NCBI RefSeq assembly: GCF_051962475.1
Contig: NZ_JBQCCF010000033.1
Coordinates: 1-64,000 of the forward strand
DNA: 64,000 bases
Source: Dyella_A sp051962475
GTDB taxonomy: Bacteria; Pseudomonadota; Gammaproteobacteria; Xanthomonadales; Rhodanobacteraceae
Direction of reading: 5' to 3'
The notes under the pieces are model-generated. The model worked only from the letters and a program-made list of their open reading frames with translations. It searched no databases and was not told where the DNA came from. The translations under genes were made by a program, and so were the position numbers. This document shows, piece by piece, positions 17,256 through 26,388 of this stretch; within the stretch, counting starts at the first letter, position 1; each line of letters starts with the position of its first letter.

Positions 17256-18176
17256 TCAGAGGGATTTCGTCATGCGGTAGAGAATGAAGCCACCGGTGAG
17301 CTCCAGCGCGAGGGCGATCAGCAACAAGCGATGGCCGAGCGGCTCGGTGAACATGGGCTTGAAGAACGCCGGGTTGAACATGGTCATACCGACGGCGACG
17401 GCTACCGGGAGCAGACCCAGCACCCAGGCCGACAGCCGGGTCTCCGACGTGGTTGCCTGAAGTTCCTGGCGCGCCTGCGCCAGGTCGCGCATGAAATCGC
17501 TCATGCGCTGGAGGATCTGATCCGCGCGGCCGCCGATACGCATGCCTGTACCCAGTACCACGTGCAGCAGCTCGAACTCGTGCAGGTGGTAGGGGCGCGA
17601 GGCCAGATGCAGTGCGCGATCCAGGTCATGTCCAGCACGCACCGAAAGCAGGGTGCGGTCAAGCACGGTCCGCAACGGCGACTGCACGGTCGCCGCCGTG
17701 CTCTGGAACGCCATGGGCAGGCTGTTGCCGATACTGGTCAGGCGCACCATGCCATCGAGGAAGTCAGGCAGCTGACGCAATAGCCTGCGGCGGTGCTGCT
17801 CGATGCGCGAGCGAAGCCAAAGCCAGACCATGCAGCCGAGCAGGCCCAGCACCATCGGCATCGCCCAGGCACTGTGCAGTCGCCACCAGCCCGCCAGCGC
17901 CAGTGCCATGCACGGCGCGGCCACCAGCACGGGCACGCGTAGCCCCGTGGGCAAGTCGGCGCGCAACAGCAGTGCATCGGTGGGAAGAGTTTCCAGGCCT
18001 CTGGTCGTCGAGGCTTTTACCGTGTTCACCGGGGAAGAGGGGCCTGTCGTCAACTGTGCTTCGACATGCGCGGCGCTGCGGCGCTGCCGCAGCCGCGCCG
18101 AACTGCCCCACCAAAGCTCGACTGCACCTGCGAGAAGCAGGATGGCAAAGCTGAGCAGGGCCAGAGCATGGCTCAC
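17256..18176 (-). CDS. tadB: TadB inner-membrane platform protein (GspF family)
   Basis: The 306-residue protein has an N-terminal helix (about 5-22), a helix pair around 80-120, the T2SSF domain (about 135-265; RLLRQLPDFLDGMVRLTSIGNSLPMAFQ) and a C-terminal helix. TadB and TadC together form the inner-membrane core on which the TadA ATPase works. The ATG overlaps the tadA stop by 4 bp. It is transcribed in the tad operon between tadA and tadC. Confidence 0.9.
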   Translation of the reverse strand: MSHALALLSFAILLLAGAVELWWGSSARLRQRRSAAHVEAQLTTGPSSPVNTVKASTTRGLETLPTDALLLRADLPTGLRVPVLVAAPCMALALAGWWRLHSAWAMPMVLGLLGCMVWLWLRSRIEQHRRRLLRQLPDFLDGMVRLTSIGNSLPMAFQSTAATVQSPLRTVLDRTLLSVRAGHDLDRALHLASRPYHLHEFELLHVVLGTGMRIGGRADQILQRMSDFMRDLAQARQELQATTSETRLSAWVLGLLPVAVAVGMTMFNPAFFKPMFTEPLGHRLLLIALALELTGGFILYRMTKSL

Positions 18177-19540
18177 GGTTGCCGTCCCTCCGCCGCCTCG
18201 CGCAGGAACTGTCGGAACGGCTCGAGCTTTTGCGTGTGCGGATGAAAGCCAAGGCTTGGCCAGCGGCTCTGTTCCTTGCCGTCGAGGTCGGTAAAGGTTT
18301 CATGCCGATACATTTCCTGGGTGGTGATCAGGTTGTCGCCCACCCCGGTGACCTCTGTGATCGAGGCGATCACGCGCCGGCCGTTGCTGAGCCGTGCGAT
18401 CTGAATGATGAAATCCAGCGCGCTGGCGATCTGCCGGCGCAGACTGTTTTCGCTGCCCTGAAAGCCAGCGAATCCAGCCAGCATTTCCAGCCGGTACAAC
18501 GCGTCGCGCGGGGAGTTCGCGTGAATCGTCGACATCGAGCCATCGTGGCCGGTGTTCATCGCCTGGAGCATTTCCAGCACTTCTGCGCCACGCACCTCGC
18601 CGACCACGATACGGTCGGGGCGCATGCGCAGGCTGTTGCGTACCAGGTCGCGGATGCCAACCGTGCCGCTGCCGTCGAAGCCGCCCAGCCGGCTCTCCAG
18701 GCGCACCACGTGGGGGTGGTTGAGCGCCAGTTCGGCGGTATCCTCCACCGTGATGACGCGCTCGTTGTGGGGGATGAAAGTCGCCAGGGCGTTCAGCAGC
18801 GAGGTCTTTCCGGAGCTCGTGCCGCCGGAGATCATGATGTTGCAGCGACTGATCGCTGCGCCCTTGAGCAGCGCGTAGATCGCGCGATCGAAGGCGCCGC
18901 GCTCGAGCAGGTCGTCCGGCGTGAAAGGATCGCGCCGGAACTTGCGGATGGACACGCTGGGGCCGCCGACCGAGAGCGGCTCGATGACGGCATTGAGCCG
19001 ACCGCCGTTGGGCAGGCGGGCATCCACCATGGGATTGGATTCGTCCAGGCGGCGGCCGAGTGGGGCGAGAATCCGCCGCACGATGCGCAGCAGGTGATTG
19101 TTGTCGCTGAAGCGGGCGTACTCGCGCTGCAGAGTGCCACCACGCGACACATAAACGTCGTCGAAGCCGTTGATCAGGATGTCCTCGACATCCGGGTCCA
19201 TCAGCAGGTCCTCCAGCGGGCCGTAGCCGGTCAGTTCCTTCATCAGTGCGCCGGCCACCTTGCGCATTTCGGTTTCGTTGACAGGAATGTGCCACTCCTG
19301 CACGAACACGGATGTCTCCGCATCGATGAACTTGATGACGGTGTCCTGCGCCCACGAGCCGATGTCCAGTCGCTGGTCCTCGATCCGGTTGAGCAGAAAC
19401 TCGTGCGCTGCCGTCAACACGTCATGGAACTGCCGCGTCTGTTCGAATGGCACGCCCTCGCCGTCCAGCTGTGCCGCGACGTTGGCGCGCCGGACTGCAG
19501 CCGATAGCCGTGGATTGTCGGGAGTCAGGATGCTTTCCAT
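18173..19540 (-). CDS. tadA: TadA/CpaF pilus assembly ATPase
   Basis: This 455-residue protein is the secretion ATPase that powers Flp pilus assembly. Its motifs are clear: Walker A GGTSSGKTS (239-247), Asp box ITVEDTAEL (263-271), Walker B RIVVGEVRG (310-318) and His box GHDGSMSTIHAN (331-342). An N-terminal helical domain (about 1-110) precedes them. It is a cytoplasmic hexamer in known homologues. The ATG at 19540 follows GAGAGG and gives the usual CpaF length. It overlaps tadZ by 16 bp and tadB by 4 bp. Confidence 0.95.
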   Translation of the reverse strand: MESILTPDNPRLSAAVRRANVAAQLDGEGVPFEQTRQFHDVLTAAHEFLLNRIEDQRLDIGSWAQDTVIKFIDAETSVFVQEWHIPVNETEMRKVAGALMKELTGYGPLEDLLMDPDVEDILINGFDDVYVSRGGTLQREYARFSDNNHLLRIVRRILAPLGRRLDESNPMVDARLPNGGRLNAVIEPLSVGGPSVSIRKFRRDPFTPDDLLERGAFDRAIYALLKGAAISRCNIMISGGTSSGKTSLLNALATFIPHNERVITVEDTAELALNHPHVVRLESRLGGFDGSGTVGIRDLVRNSLRMRPDRIVVGEVRGAEVLEMLQAMNTGHDGSMSTIHANSPRDALYRLEMLAGFAGFQGSENSLRRQIASALDFIIQIARLSNGRRVIASITEVTGVGDNLITTQEMYRHETFTDLDGKEQSRWPSLGFHPHTQKLEPFRQFLREAAEGRQP

Positions 19541-20817
19541 CGGCGACCTCTCATACGGAGCAAGATGTGTTTCCACCACGGCATGGCAGATGTTCCCTGC
19601 ACGCTGTGCGCGCAGATGCGTAGCCTGGCCAGCAGCGGAGTCAGCGCCTTCAGGTATGGATCCTTCGGTGCGACCTGCTGGAGCAGGAGCCCCTGGTTCG
19701 CGCTGGCGCGCAGAACGCGCTGGCGATCGGGAAGGTTGGCCAGCAGCGGCAGCTGGAAGCGCTCGGCCAGGCGGTTGGCAGCTATGACGCAATTGGTATC
19801 GTGGTGGCTGATGACTAGCGACAGGCGTTGGTCGCGCAGCCCCATTCGATCCAGTTCGCACAGGCAGTGGTCCAGCGAGACGACCGATGCGATCGCCTGG
19901 TCGGCGATCAGCCAGATCTGGTCGGCCGCCAGCAAAATGCCGGGCGGGATGCGTTGAACCTCCATGCCGCCCACGTCGCACAGCACAAGATCGAACATTC
20001 CCTGCAGACGTTTGACGAGTAGGCGCGACTCCGCCGGATCATGCCCGGGATCGGCGGACCCGATCGGCTGCGTCATCACCGTCAGGCCCGTGGCGTGGTG
20101 AGGCAGCGCGGTGTGGATCAGGGTCGAGTCGATGCGATGCGCGTTGCGCAGGGCATCCTCGTAGTGAAAGTTGCCTGACACGCCGAGGTAGAGCGCGGCG
20201 TCGCCCTTGGGGTGTCCCAGATCCAGCAGCAATGCGCGGGAGACCTCGCTGGCCGGTTCCCCTGTCGCCACGGAAGCAACGGCTTGGGTGCCCAGGTGCG
20301 CCGCCAGCGTACTGGTGCCCATGCCGGGCCGGACGCCAAGCAGCACCACCAGCTGTCCCTGCGGGGCGGGCGACGCGGCCGTCTGCTCGGCGTCGGTCGA
20401 GGCGTGCTGCAGCGCCTTGTGCAACAGCGCAGCCAGCTCCTCGTCGCTGGCGTCCATGTCGATGTAGTCGCGCACTCCGGCGCGCAGCGCGCAGAGCACG
20501 CCGGAGGCGCGGTCGGTGCCGGTCGAGCCGACGCCGAACAGGGCGACTTCCGGGGCGACCGATGCCAGTTGCCGCGCCAGCGCCATTGAGGCACTGGTCG
20601 CCTCAGCGGCGAAATCGAGCAGCATGAGCTGACGGCGCGGCTGGTGTTGCAGCCAGCGCTCGGCAGAGAACTGGCGGCTATCTTCCCAGTGCACCGATGC
20701 GAGATCGCGCAGTCGCGCGGCGAGGCGCTGGGCGCGGGCCGCGTCCGGCGAGTAGAAGGACAGGTCCACGCGCGGCTCCATCTTCCGGTTCGTGGCGATT
20801 GATATGGCCGCGTTCAT
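19525..20817 (-). CDS. tadZ: TadZ/CpaE-like localisation ATPase with atypical Walker A
   Basis: The 430-residue protein has a receiver-like N-terminal domain (about 15-130) and a ParA/MinD-like domain (about 155-400: LLLDLGHPKGDAALYLG, FDLVLCDVGGME, LVISHHD). This is the layout of TadZ/CpaE, which places the Tad machine at the cell pole. The Walker A equivalent is GVRPGMGTST (161-170), lacking both lysines of the deviant KGGVGKST motif, so ATP hydrolysis may be weak or absent. The ATG at 20817 follows cpaC by 13 bp; its ribosome site is weak. Confidence 0.9.
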   Translation of the reverse strand: MNAAISIATNRKMEPRVDLSFYSPDAARAQRLAARLRDLASVHWEDSRQFSAERWLQHQPRRQLMLLDFAAEATSASMALARQLASVAPEVALFGVGSTGTDRASGVLCALRAGVRDYIDMDASDEELAALLHKALQHASTDAEQTAASPAPQGQLVVLLGVRPGMGTSTLAAHLGTQAVASVATGEPASEVSRALLLDLGHPKGDAALYLGVSGNFHYEDALRNAHRIDSTLIHTALPHHATGLTVMTQPIGSADPGHDPAESRLLVKRLQGMFDLVLCDVGGMEVQRIPPGILLAADQIWLIADQAIASVVSLDHCLCELDRMGLRDQRLSLVISHHDTNCVIAANRLAERFQLPLLANLPDRQRVLRASANQGLLLQQVAPKDPYLKALTPLLARLRICAHSVQGTSAMPWWKHILLRMRGRRWKAS

Positions 20818-20830
20818 GGCGTCGCTGCGC

Positions 20831-22141
20831 TCACCGTGAGAAGCCGGGGAGCTGATCTTTGCCCGCCGGGTCAAGCAGCCAGGCCCCCCAGACAGGAGCG
20901 TGCCGGTCGTGTACCTCGCCTTCGCCGGGAAGCGGAAGGCGGGCGTTGCGCATGAGCGGCCGCACCAGGTGCGGCGTCACCATGATCACCAGCTCTTTAT
21001 CCGTACGGCTGTACTTCAGATCGCGGAAAAAGGCGCCGAGGATGGGGATGTCGCCCAACAGCGGTACCTTGTCCACTTGCGAGTTGATCGACTGGCTCAC
21101 CAGGCCGCCGACAATGAAGGTCTCGCCGTCTCCCAATTCCACCGTGGTGTCGGCGCGACGCGTGGTGATCGCAGGCACCGACACGCCGTTGAGCGATACC
21201 GCATTGGTGTAGTCGAGATCGCTAGCTTCCGGTGCCACTTTCAGCGCGATGCGGTTTGGGGCAAGCACCGTCGGAGTCACGGTGAGGCCGATGCCGAAGG
21301 GCTTGTAGACGATCGTGGTGGTGCCCAGCCCCTGGGGGACGGGGATCGGGAGCTCACCCCCGGAAAGGAAGCTGGCACTCTGGCCGGAGAGCGCGACAAG
21401 GGTGGGCTCCGCCAGCACGCGGACCAGACCATCGCTCTGCAACAGGTCGAGGTTGGCATTCCACAGGTGCCTGCCGTTGGCGCTGGTGTGACCGAGCACG
21501 AGGTTGAAGGCCGAGGAGATGACGTCGTTCCCCGCACCGCTGCTGCTGATCTGGGACCCGGGACCACCGAGGCTGTAGCTGAAGCCGTTGTTGCCCGCCT
21601 TGAAGCTCAGGCCGATCTGACGCAGCGCGGTCTTATCGAACTCGACGACCTTCACATCCACCTGCACCACACCGCCGCTTGCGACCGTGGACTGGTCACT
21701 CACGCTGCCCTTGGCCCCCACGGCATCCCTGGCGGCCGCGATCGTCTGTGCGTGATCGAGCAGGGAGGGCGTGCTTCCCTGGATCAGTGCTTCGCCGTCG
21801 TGCACCTGCAATTGCGTGTCGCCGCGGTCAGACAGCAGCGCCTGCAGTGGATTGCGCACGTTCACCAACACCCGTTGCGGCGCCTGATGGCCCCGCATCC
21901 AAAGCAACAATGTGGTCTGCCCGGGCTTTTTCCCGACCAGCAGCGCCTGCCGATTGCCCTTGAGCAGCAGGAAATCGGCGACAGTCGGATCGGCGATGGC
22001 GACTCGTTCGAGGTCGGCTGGTACGGGCCATGGGCGCTGCTCGTGCGTCGTCAGCGTTTCCACGGATTGGCTGCTGGCGGCAGCGGTCGCCGCGATCAGC
22101 AAAGTCAGGCAGGCGGAGACTCGCTGCAACCGTGACGTCAT
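20831..22141 (-). CDS. cpaC: CpaC/RcpA outer-membrane secretin
   Basis: The 436-residue protein has a signal peptide (about 1-24), an N-terminal pilus-assembly N domain (about 30-105; VPADLERVAIADPTVADFLLL) and a secretin domain (about 210-400; VRVLAEPTLVALSGQSASFLSGGELPIP, DGETFIVGGLVSQS, VPLLGDIPILGAFF). It forms the outer-membrane pore of the Tad system. The start overlaps the cpaB stop by ATGA. Confidence 0.94.
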   Translation of the reverse strand: MTSRLQRVSACLTLLIAATAAASSQSVETLTTHEQRPWPVPADLERVAIADPTVADFLLLKGNRQALLVGKKPGQTTLLLWMRGHQAPQRVLVNVRNPLQALLSDRGDTQLQVHDGEALIQGSTPSLLDHAQTIAAARDAVGAKGSVSDQSTVASGGVVQVDVKVVEFDKTALRQIGLSFKAGNNGFSYSLGGPGSQISSSGAGNDVISSAFNLVLGHTSANGRHLWNANLDLLQSDGLVRVLAEPTLVALSGQSASFLSGGELPIPVPQGLGTTTIVYKPFGIGLTVTPTVLAPNRIALKVAPEASDLDYTNAVSLNGVSVPAITTRRADTTVELGDGETFIVGGLVSQSINSQVDKVPLLGDIPILGAFFRDLKYSRTDKELVIMVTPHLVRPLMRNARLPLPGEGEVHDRHAPVWGAWLLDPAGKDQLPGFSR

Positions 22142-23142
22142 GGCAAAAGCTTCCCTGCGTTGGCTGTTTGTCCGCGCTGTGCCCCTCGAATGATCTCGAT
22201 GCCGCCTCTGGAGAGTTGACGTGGCCGGGATACGGGTGCGTCGCCGCGACCGGCCAGTCCCGCACCGTCGATACCCCCAAAGGCGCGGTTTGCCGGTTGC
22301 CCCAGCGCTGCCCGTTGATCGGCGGAAAGTCCAGGCGCAGGTTCCAGCACGGCCCTCGGCTGCAAAAAGAGAGCGAGGTCGGGTTGGTCGCTGTCCCGAG
22401 GGTTTCGTAAGGCGAGGGACAGTTGTCCCTCCTGTGCCCCCAGCAAGAGGCGATCGACCGACTCCAGCGGCACGGCCAGCACGGCGGTGCGCGCGGGAGT
22501 TTCTTTCGAGATTGGCTTCACGGTGGCGGCAGCGGCGCTTCTCTCGGGAGTCGCTGTCGGCAGATCGTGCGCGCCATAAGCCAGCACGCGCAGTCGCGAC
22601 AGCAGCAGGCGGGATTGAGCCAGACCCGACGGAATGCCGCCATCGGTGGTGCGCGATCCCTTGAGTACGAGGAAGACATCGACGTAGTCGCCCGGCCCGA
22701 TCCGGTGGGCTACGCCGGTCACCTCGTTCACCGGCACGGCAAGCGCCCGTTCGTCAGGATGCAGGGCGGCGGAGAGGTCGTTCGCAAGCAGCGTTGCCGT
22801 GATGGGCGCTCCGCTTGGGATGTCGATACGTGGGATGCCGCCAGCGACCTGCGCGATGTCGTCGTAGCCGTCCGTCGGGCGCGGATGGCGGGCAGCGAAG
22901 CCCAGTGCGTCCGGGGGAATGGGACTGCCTGCACGGAGCGGGCGCTCCGCTATGACAACGCGACCGTCGTCGGAGGCATCGTTGACCGACTTCGCTCCGA
23001 CGGCGGTGCCCGCAGGGTTCGCCTCTGATGCCTTGGCGGGGTGCCGCCCCTGCTGCAGCGCGACGAGCGCGAGTACTACGGCGATACCCACCAGGAGCAA
23101 CGCGGCGAAGCGGGTGATCTTCTGCGTTGATGGAATGTCCAT
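22138..23142 (-). CDS. cpaB: CpaB/RcpC pilus assembly protein
   Basis: The 334-residue protein has one N-terminal membrane helix (about 12-28), a SAF domain (about 60-125; VVIAERPLRAGSPIPPDALGF) and the RcpC/CpaB C-terminal domain (about 125-260; ALAVPVNEVTGVAHRIGPGDYVDVFLVLKG). It is a periplasmic partner of the secretin. A low-complexity C-terminal tail follows. It lies 4 bp after tadE and overlaps cpaC. Confidence 0.93.
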   Translation of the reverse strand: MDIPSTQKITRFAALLLVGIAVVLALVALQQGRHPAKASEANPAGTAVGAKSVNDASDDGRVVIAERPLRAGSPIPPDALGFAARHPRPTDGYDDIAQVAGGIPRIDIPSGAPITATLLANDLSAALHPDERALAVPVNEVTGVAHRIGPGDYVDVFLVLKGSRTTDGGIPSGLAQSRLLLSRLRVLAYGAHDLPTATPERSAAAATVKPISKETPARTAVLAVPLESVDRLLLGAQEGQLSLALRNPRDSDQPDLALFLQPRAVLEPAPGLSADQRAALGQPANRAFGGIDGAGLAGRGDAPVSRPRQLSRGGIEIIRGAQRGQTANAGKLLP

Positions 23143-23146
23143 GGGA

Positions 23147-23674
23147 TCAGTCGCCTTGCGTGTCGAGTTGGACGGTCGCTGAGCTGGTCAGCGCGCCTTG
23201 CATCAGCCACCCGTAGACCGTGGTCGTGCCGGGGATGAAGGGGTGGGCGTTGTAGTCGTAGGCGGTGCTGACGGTCATGCAGCTGACTGACGGTGCGCTC
23301 GCACAGGGGCTGGCGGCCGAGACGGCGATGGGTGCGTAACTTCCTCCGGGGGGCGGAGGAGCCGCGCAGTCGGCCGTCTCGCCGGAGTAGGTGAGCAGCC
23401 ATTTCATGGATTGCCTCGCTGCCTGGCAGGCCTGGGTTGCGCGTGTGGCGTCACTGCCATAGCGCAGTGCGGCCCTTGCGCCTTCTTCGGCCGCCAGGGT
23501 CAGTGACTGCCTGGCCGCGAGAATCAGTACGCCAGAAAAGGTGAGCATCAGCAGGGGTAGCATGCCGAGCAGGAACACCAGCGCGAACTCGACGGACGCG
23601 ACGCCGCGCTGATCGCGCGGTAGCGCCTGGGCGCGCCGATTCCCGCGCGGTGTCGGGCTGATCACGGCAGCCAT
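23147..23674 (-). CDS. tadE: TadE-family pseudopilin
   Basis: This 175-residue protein has a prepilin-type start, RDQRGVASVEFALVFLLGML. The cleavage Gly and Glu at +5 are both present, as in TadE/TadF pseudopilins processed by TadV. The TadE-like domain with AARQSLTLAAEEGARAALRY follows. The ATG at 23674 lies inside the end of the prepilin peptidase gene (13-bp overlap). Four cysteines in the C-terminal half may form disulfides. Confidence 0.88.
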   Translation of the reverse strand: MAAVISPTPRGNRRAQALPRDQRGVASVEFALVFLLGMLPLLMLTFSGVLILAARQSLTLAAEEGARAALRYGSDATRATQACQAARQSMKWLLTYSGETADCAAPPPPGGSYAPIAVSAASPCASAPSVSCMTVSTAYDYNAHPFIPGTTTVYGWLMQGALTSSATVQLDTQGD

Positions 23675-24207
23675 CGATGACAGAACCCAGGCGCGGCAAT
23701 GAAGGTGAGAGCACCAAGGGCAAGGTAGGACGCGAACGGCGTGCCTGGACGCCCTTGGCGACCCGATTGCAACCACCGCGCAGGCGCCGAGGCTGCCATG
23801 CGCATGTGCATGGATCCGGCAACGTGCCGTAGACCCCAGCGCCACAGCAGGCCGGCAACCAACTGCATGCCACCCAGCAGTGCGCTGATGATCCATATCG
23901 GCAGCAATGCCTCCATCCCAAGCAGAAAGCCCAAGGTGGCGTAGAACTTCACGTCACCCGCACCCATCCAGCCAAGCGCATAGAACGGGAGTAGTGCGAT
24001 CAGCGCGGCTGCCAGCCCGGCGAGATGCGTCCAGGTGCTCCATGAAGCCACTGCTCCAGGGTTGGTGAGCCGGTCCGCTGCAAGCAGGACGGTGCCTAGC
24101 ATCAGCGCGAGAAGTAGCCAACTGTTGGGCACACGCCGCGCACTTAGGTCGCCGAAAAAAATCGGGACGCATAGCGCAACGGCAACGATGGGCAATGGGC
24201 TCGGCAA
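23662..24207 (-). CDS. tadV: TadV/CpaA prepilin peptidase
   Basis: This 181-residue A24-type aspartyl protease cleaves the Flp and TadE leaders. Both catalytic aspartates are visible, D20 in FFGDLSARRVPN and D85 in GAGDVKF. About five membrane helices are present, and the N-methylation domain of larger prepilin peptidases is absent, as in CpaA. It follows flp by 131 bp, a gap containing a hairpin that could reduce read-through from flp. Confidence 0.92.
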   Translation of the reverse strand: MPSPLPIVAVALCVPIFFGDLSARRVPNSWLLLALMLGTVLLAADRLTNPGAVASWSTWTHLAGLAAALIALLPFYALGWMGAGDVKFYATLGFLLGMEALLPIWIISALLGGMQLVAGLLWRWGLRHVAGSMHMRMAASAPARWLQSGRQGRPGTPFASYLALGALTFIAAPGFCHRWLP

Positions 24208-24298
24208 TTTCTATGATTCCAATAAATCGGCAAAGAAACAAAAATTAATCGCCAAGGCGAACTATTCCAGGCCCTCGATAAAAGGCCGTTTTTAGGGT

Positions 24299-24323
24299 GG
24301 GCGTCAAATAAATGACGCGGCCC
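24299..24323 (-). terminator. Possible attenuator hairpin between flp and tadV
   Basis: GGGCGTCA and TGACGCGGCCC form an imperfect stem with a two-base bulge and a 6-base AT loop, 16 bases downstream of the flp stop. Partial termination here would give more pilin than assembly protein, a common arrangement. There is no clear T-run. Confidence 0.35.
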
Positions 24324-24338
24324 TTTTGGGAGCGTCGC

Positions 24339-24512
24339 TTACAGGCTGTCAAGCACCGCTGTGAGCTTGGCGAACACAGCAGTAAAGAAGGCCTGTATCG
24401 ACGGTTGAAATATTGCAACGATGGCTGCAGCGACGATGGCCGCCAAAATGCCGTACTCAACAGCCGTGATGCCGCGTTCGTCGCGAATGAACTTGCGCAT
24501 GAATGCCTTCAT
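24339..24512 (-). CDS. flp: Flp type IVb pilin
   Basis: The 57-residue pilin has the leader MKAFMRKFIRDERG, cleaved before ITAVEYGILAAI, with Glu at mature position 5 and the adjacent Tyr typical of Flp pilins. One hydrophobic helix follows. The ATG at 24512 follows GGAGG with a good spacing. It is the first gene of the tad cluster, divergent from the AraC regulator. Confidence 0.95.
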   Translation of the reverse strand: MKAFMRKFIRDERGITAVEYGILAAIVAAAIVAIFQPSIQAFFTAVFAKLTAVLDSL

Positions 24513-24968
24513 TGCCTTGCCTCCTTTGAAACGAAGTGACGACCATAAAAGCAGAGCCTGAAAAGGCTCCGGCTGATAGAAGTGAAGAAGGAGCGGGCGC
24601 ATGGCAAGGTGCGCGACCGGCTGCGGTCGTATCCAAGCGTGGCGCCTGGCACGCCCCTGCTCTGGCCGCTGTGGTGGGTTGTTCAGGACCGCGACGATGC
24701 AGCGGTTCCTCGACCGTGAGTGCGATATCCATATGGCCCCTGATTCAGGCAAGCGAGCCAGCGCTCGCCACTCCATAACGCCAGTCTCTGTCCGCGAATC
24801 GGATTGGGATGCACAAAAACGGCAAAAAGATTAGAGAAATGGTTTTGTGTATCAGAATTTTTCTTAGAAATAGGTCGTCTCGGCAAAGCATCTTGCGAAC
24901 CTCATCGTTTGCCGAAAACGTGCATTGTTACAAAGGTTATTTCTTCTAGATTAGTATTCTGAAACGGC
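24513..24968. other. Divergent promoter region of flp and the AraC gene
   Basis: No gene is supported in these 456 bp. The flp side carries a leader hairpin (24554-24569), and the AraC side is AT-rich (about 24815-24960), which suits promoters. No regulator site could be assigned. Confidence 0.55.
24554..24569 (-). promoter_or_regulatory. Leader hairpin upstream of flp
   Basis: GAGCCT-GAAA-AGGCTC is a perfect 6-bp stem with a tetraloop. Read on the minus strand it is followed by TGCTTTTATGG, and it lies 42 bases before the flp ATG. It could be a weak intrinsic terminator/attenuator or a stabilising 5' stem on a highly expressed pilin mRNA. Confidence 0.4.
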
Positions 24969-26027
24969 ATGCGCCGACCGCGGGTGATACAGGCGGGCGC
25001 CAGGGGGCGTGAAGCTTATGGAAGGCTGTTATTCATGGCGATAGCGGGAGGCGAGGATCTGCAGGCCTGCGACCTCGTCTCCATCGCCGGGTTGTTGCGG
25101 GTTTGCGAGATGGAAATGGTCCTGCTCGGTGGCCATGGCCCGCGAGCGACCTTCAGTTCGCGCGCAACCAGTACCACGATCTACTGTCACGGCGAAGTTG
25201 ACTTTCCGTTCCGGGGCCGTTTTGTACTTCCCGCTGAGTGGTGTCTGCTCGGGTACATTCACCAGATGCCGGAAGGCGGCTGGTGCCATGGCACTCCGCT
25301 TGAGTCGGGCGTGGCTTTTCTCCTGTCACCAGAGGGCATCAGCGAATTCAAGCTGGGGGCGCATGCCCGGCTCACCGTGGTGCTGGTGCCTGTCGAGCGA
25401 TTGCATGCTCAACTCATCGCGCTGGAGCCGCATCAGCCCGCACAGCTCGCGCGGCGGCTATCGCTGTTCAAGCTCAACCAGGACGCACAGGCAACCAGTC
25501 TGCGCGAACATTTCCACGGCATCGGCGCCCGGTTGATGCAGAATGATGGCGCAGCGGGTACTGCGGAGGTTGCTGGCGCGGAGGTGGATGCCTTGATCGC
25601 CAGCTACCTGATCGCGGGAGTGGCCGCCTCGCCAGATGACCGGCCCCGATGCTCACGCGGGCGGCGTACGCACTACTTGGTCGTGCAGCGCACCGAACAG
25701 TTCATGCGTGCCAATATCCGGCGCGAGATCTACATCAATGAGCTGTGCAACGCGGCCGGGGTGAGCGAGCGCTCACTGCGCTACGCCTTCGACGAGCTGC
25801 TGGGCGTATCGCCAAGCAGATACCTCTCACTGCTGCGCTTATGCACCGCCTGCCGAAGTCTCACGCTGTCGGACGCCAGCCGGCGATCCGTCAAGTCGGT
25901 CGCGCTGAGCTGCGGGTTATGGGATCTCTCGCGCTTCGCCGACCACTACCGGCGAGTCTTCGGAGAGCTACCGCGGCAGACGCTGATGCGCACGCCGTCG
26001 TTGGAGTCGTCGCTGTCCTCATCCTGA
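24969..26027 (+). CDS. AraC-family transcriptional regulator
   Basis: The C-terminal third (about 245-340) holds two helix-turn-helix units of AraC/XylS type (IYINELCNAAGVSERSLRYAFDELLGVSPSRYL and SVALSCGLWDLSRFADHYRRVFGELP). The N-terminal ~230 residues are a sensor region like those of AraC_binding_2/EthR-type proteins, with no recognised ligand motif. A second possible start is the ATG at 25035 (330 residues), which follows GGAAGG and may be the real one. It is divergent from the tad operon and next to the quorum-sensing genes, so control of pilus genes is possible but unproven. Confidence 0.85.
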   Translation: MRRPRVIQAGARGREAYGRLLFMAIAGGEDLQACDLVSIAGLLRVCEMEMVLLGGHGPRATFSSRATSTTIYCHGEVDFPFRGRFVLPAEWCLLGYIHQMPEGGWCHGTPLESGVAFLLSPEGISEFKLGAHARLTVVLVPVERLHAQLIALEPHQPAQLARRLSLFKLNQDAQATSLREHFHGIGARLMQNDGAAGTAEVAGAEVDALIASYLIAGVAASPDDRPRCSRGRRTHYLVVQRTEQFMRANIRREIYINELCNAAGVSERSLRYAFDELLGVSPSRYLSLLRLCTACRSLTLSDASRRSVKSVALSCGLWDLSRFADHYRRVFGELPRQTLMRTPSLESSLSSS

Positions 26028-26388
26028 CTTCGGCGTCGATCGACTCGCGAGGAGCCGCCTCTGCTTGACCGAGCCTGGGGCCAGGCGGCGCGTCCGGTTG
26101 TCAACGATGGATCAGCCGAGGTGTGTCGATTGCCGGATACGCACCAGACATTGCCGGATATGCGCACAGTAGTGCCGCTGCGACATATCCATCGACCGTG
26201 CGGGTCGGTCTAATGGTCCTCAAGCAAGCTACCAGTTCACTTCGGAGGTAGTTGTCTGCTGTGCTTCTCGCGCAAGCTGGGCACGGACTCGGGAGCGGTG
26301 TTGCTCGCTGTGCGAGCCAGCGTCGCGCCCGCGACGTCGACGTATCAAGACAACCATGGGAAGCGCACGCAACATAAGGAGCAATGAA
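26028..26388. other. Gene-free region with a 21-bp-phased direct repeat
   Basis: No gene is supported here. It contains two copies of ATTGCCGGATA-(C/TG)-GCAC starting at 26129 and 26150, 21 bases apart. A good ribosome site (AAGGAG, 26376-26381) for the small gene at 26389 lies at its end. Confidence 0.5.

Noticed and set aside
24640..24660. TGGCACGCCCCTGCT as a sigma-54 promoter
   Set aside because: The GG-to-GC spacing is one base short, and it points away from flp on the plus strand.
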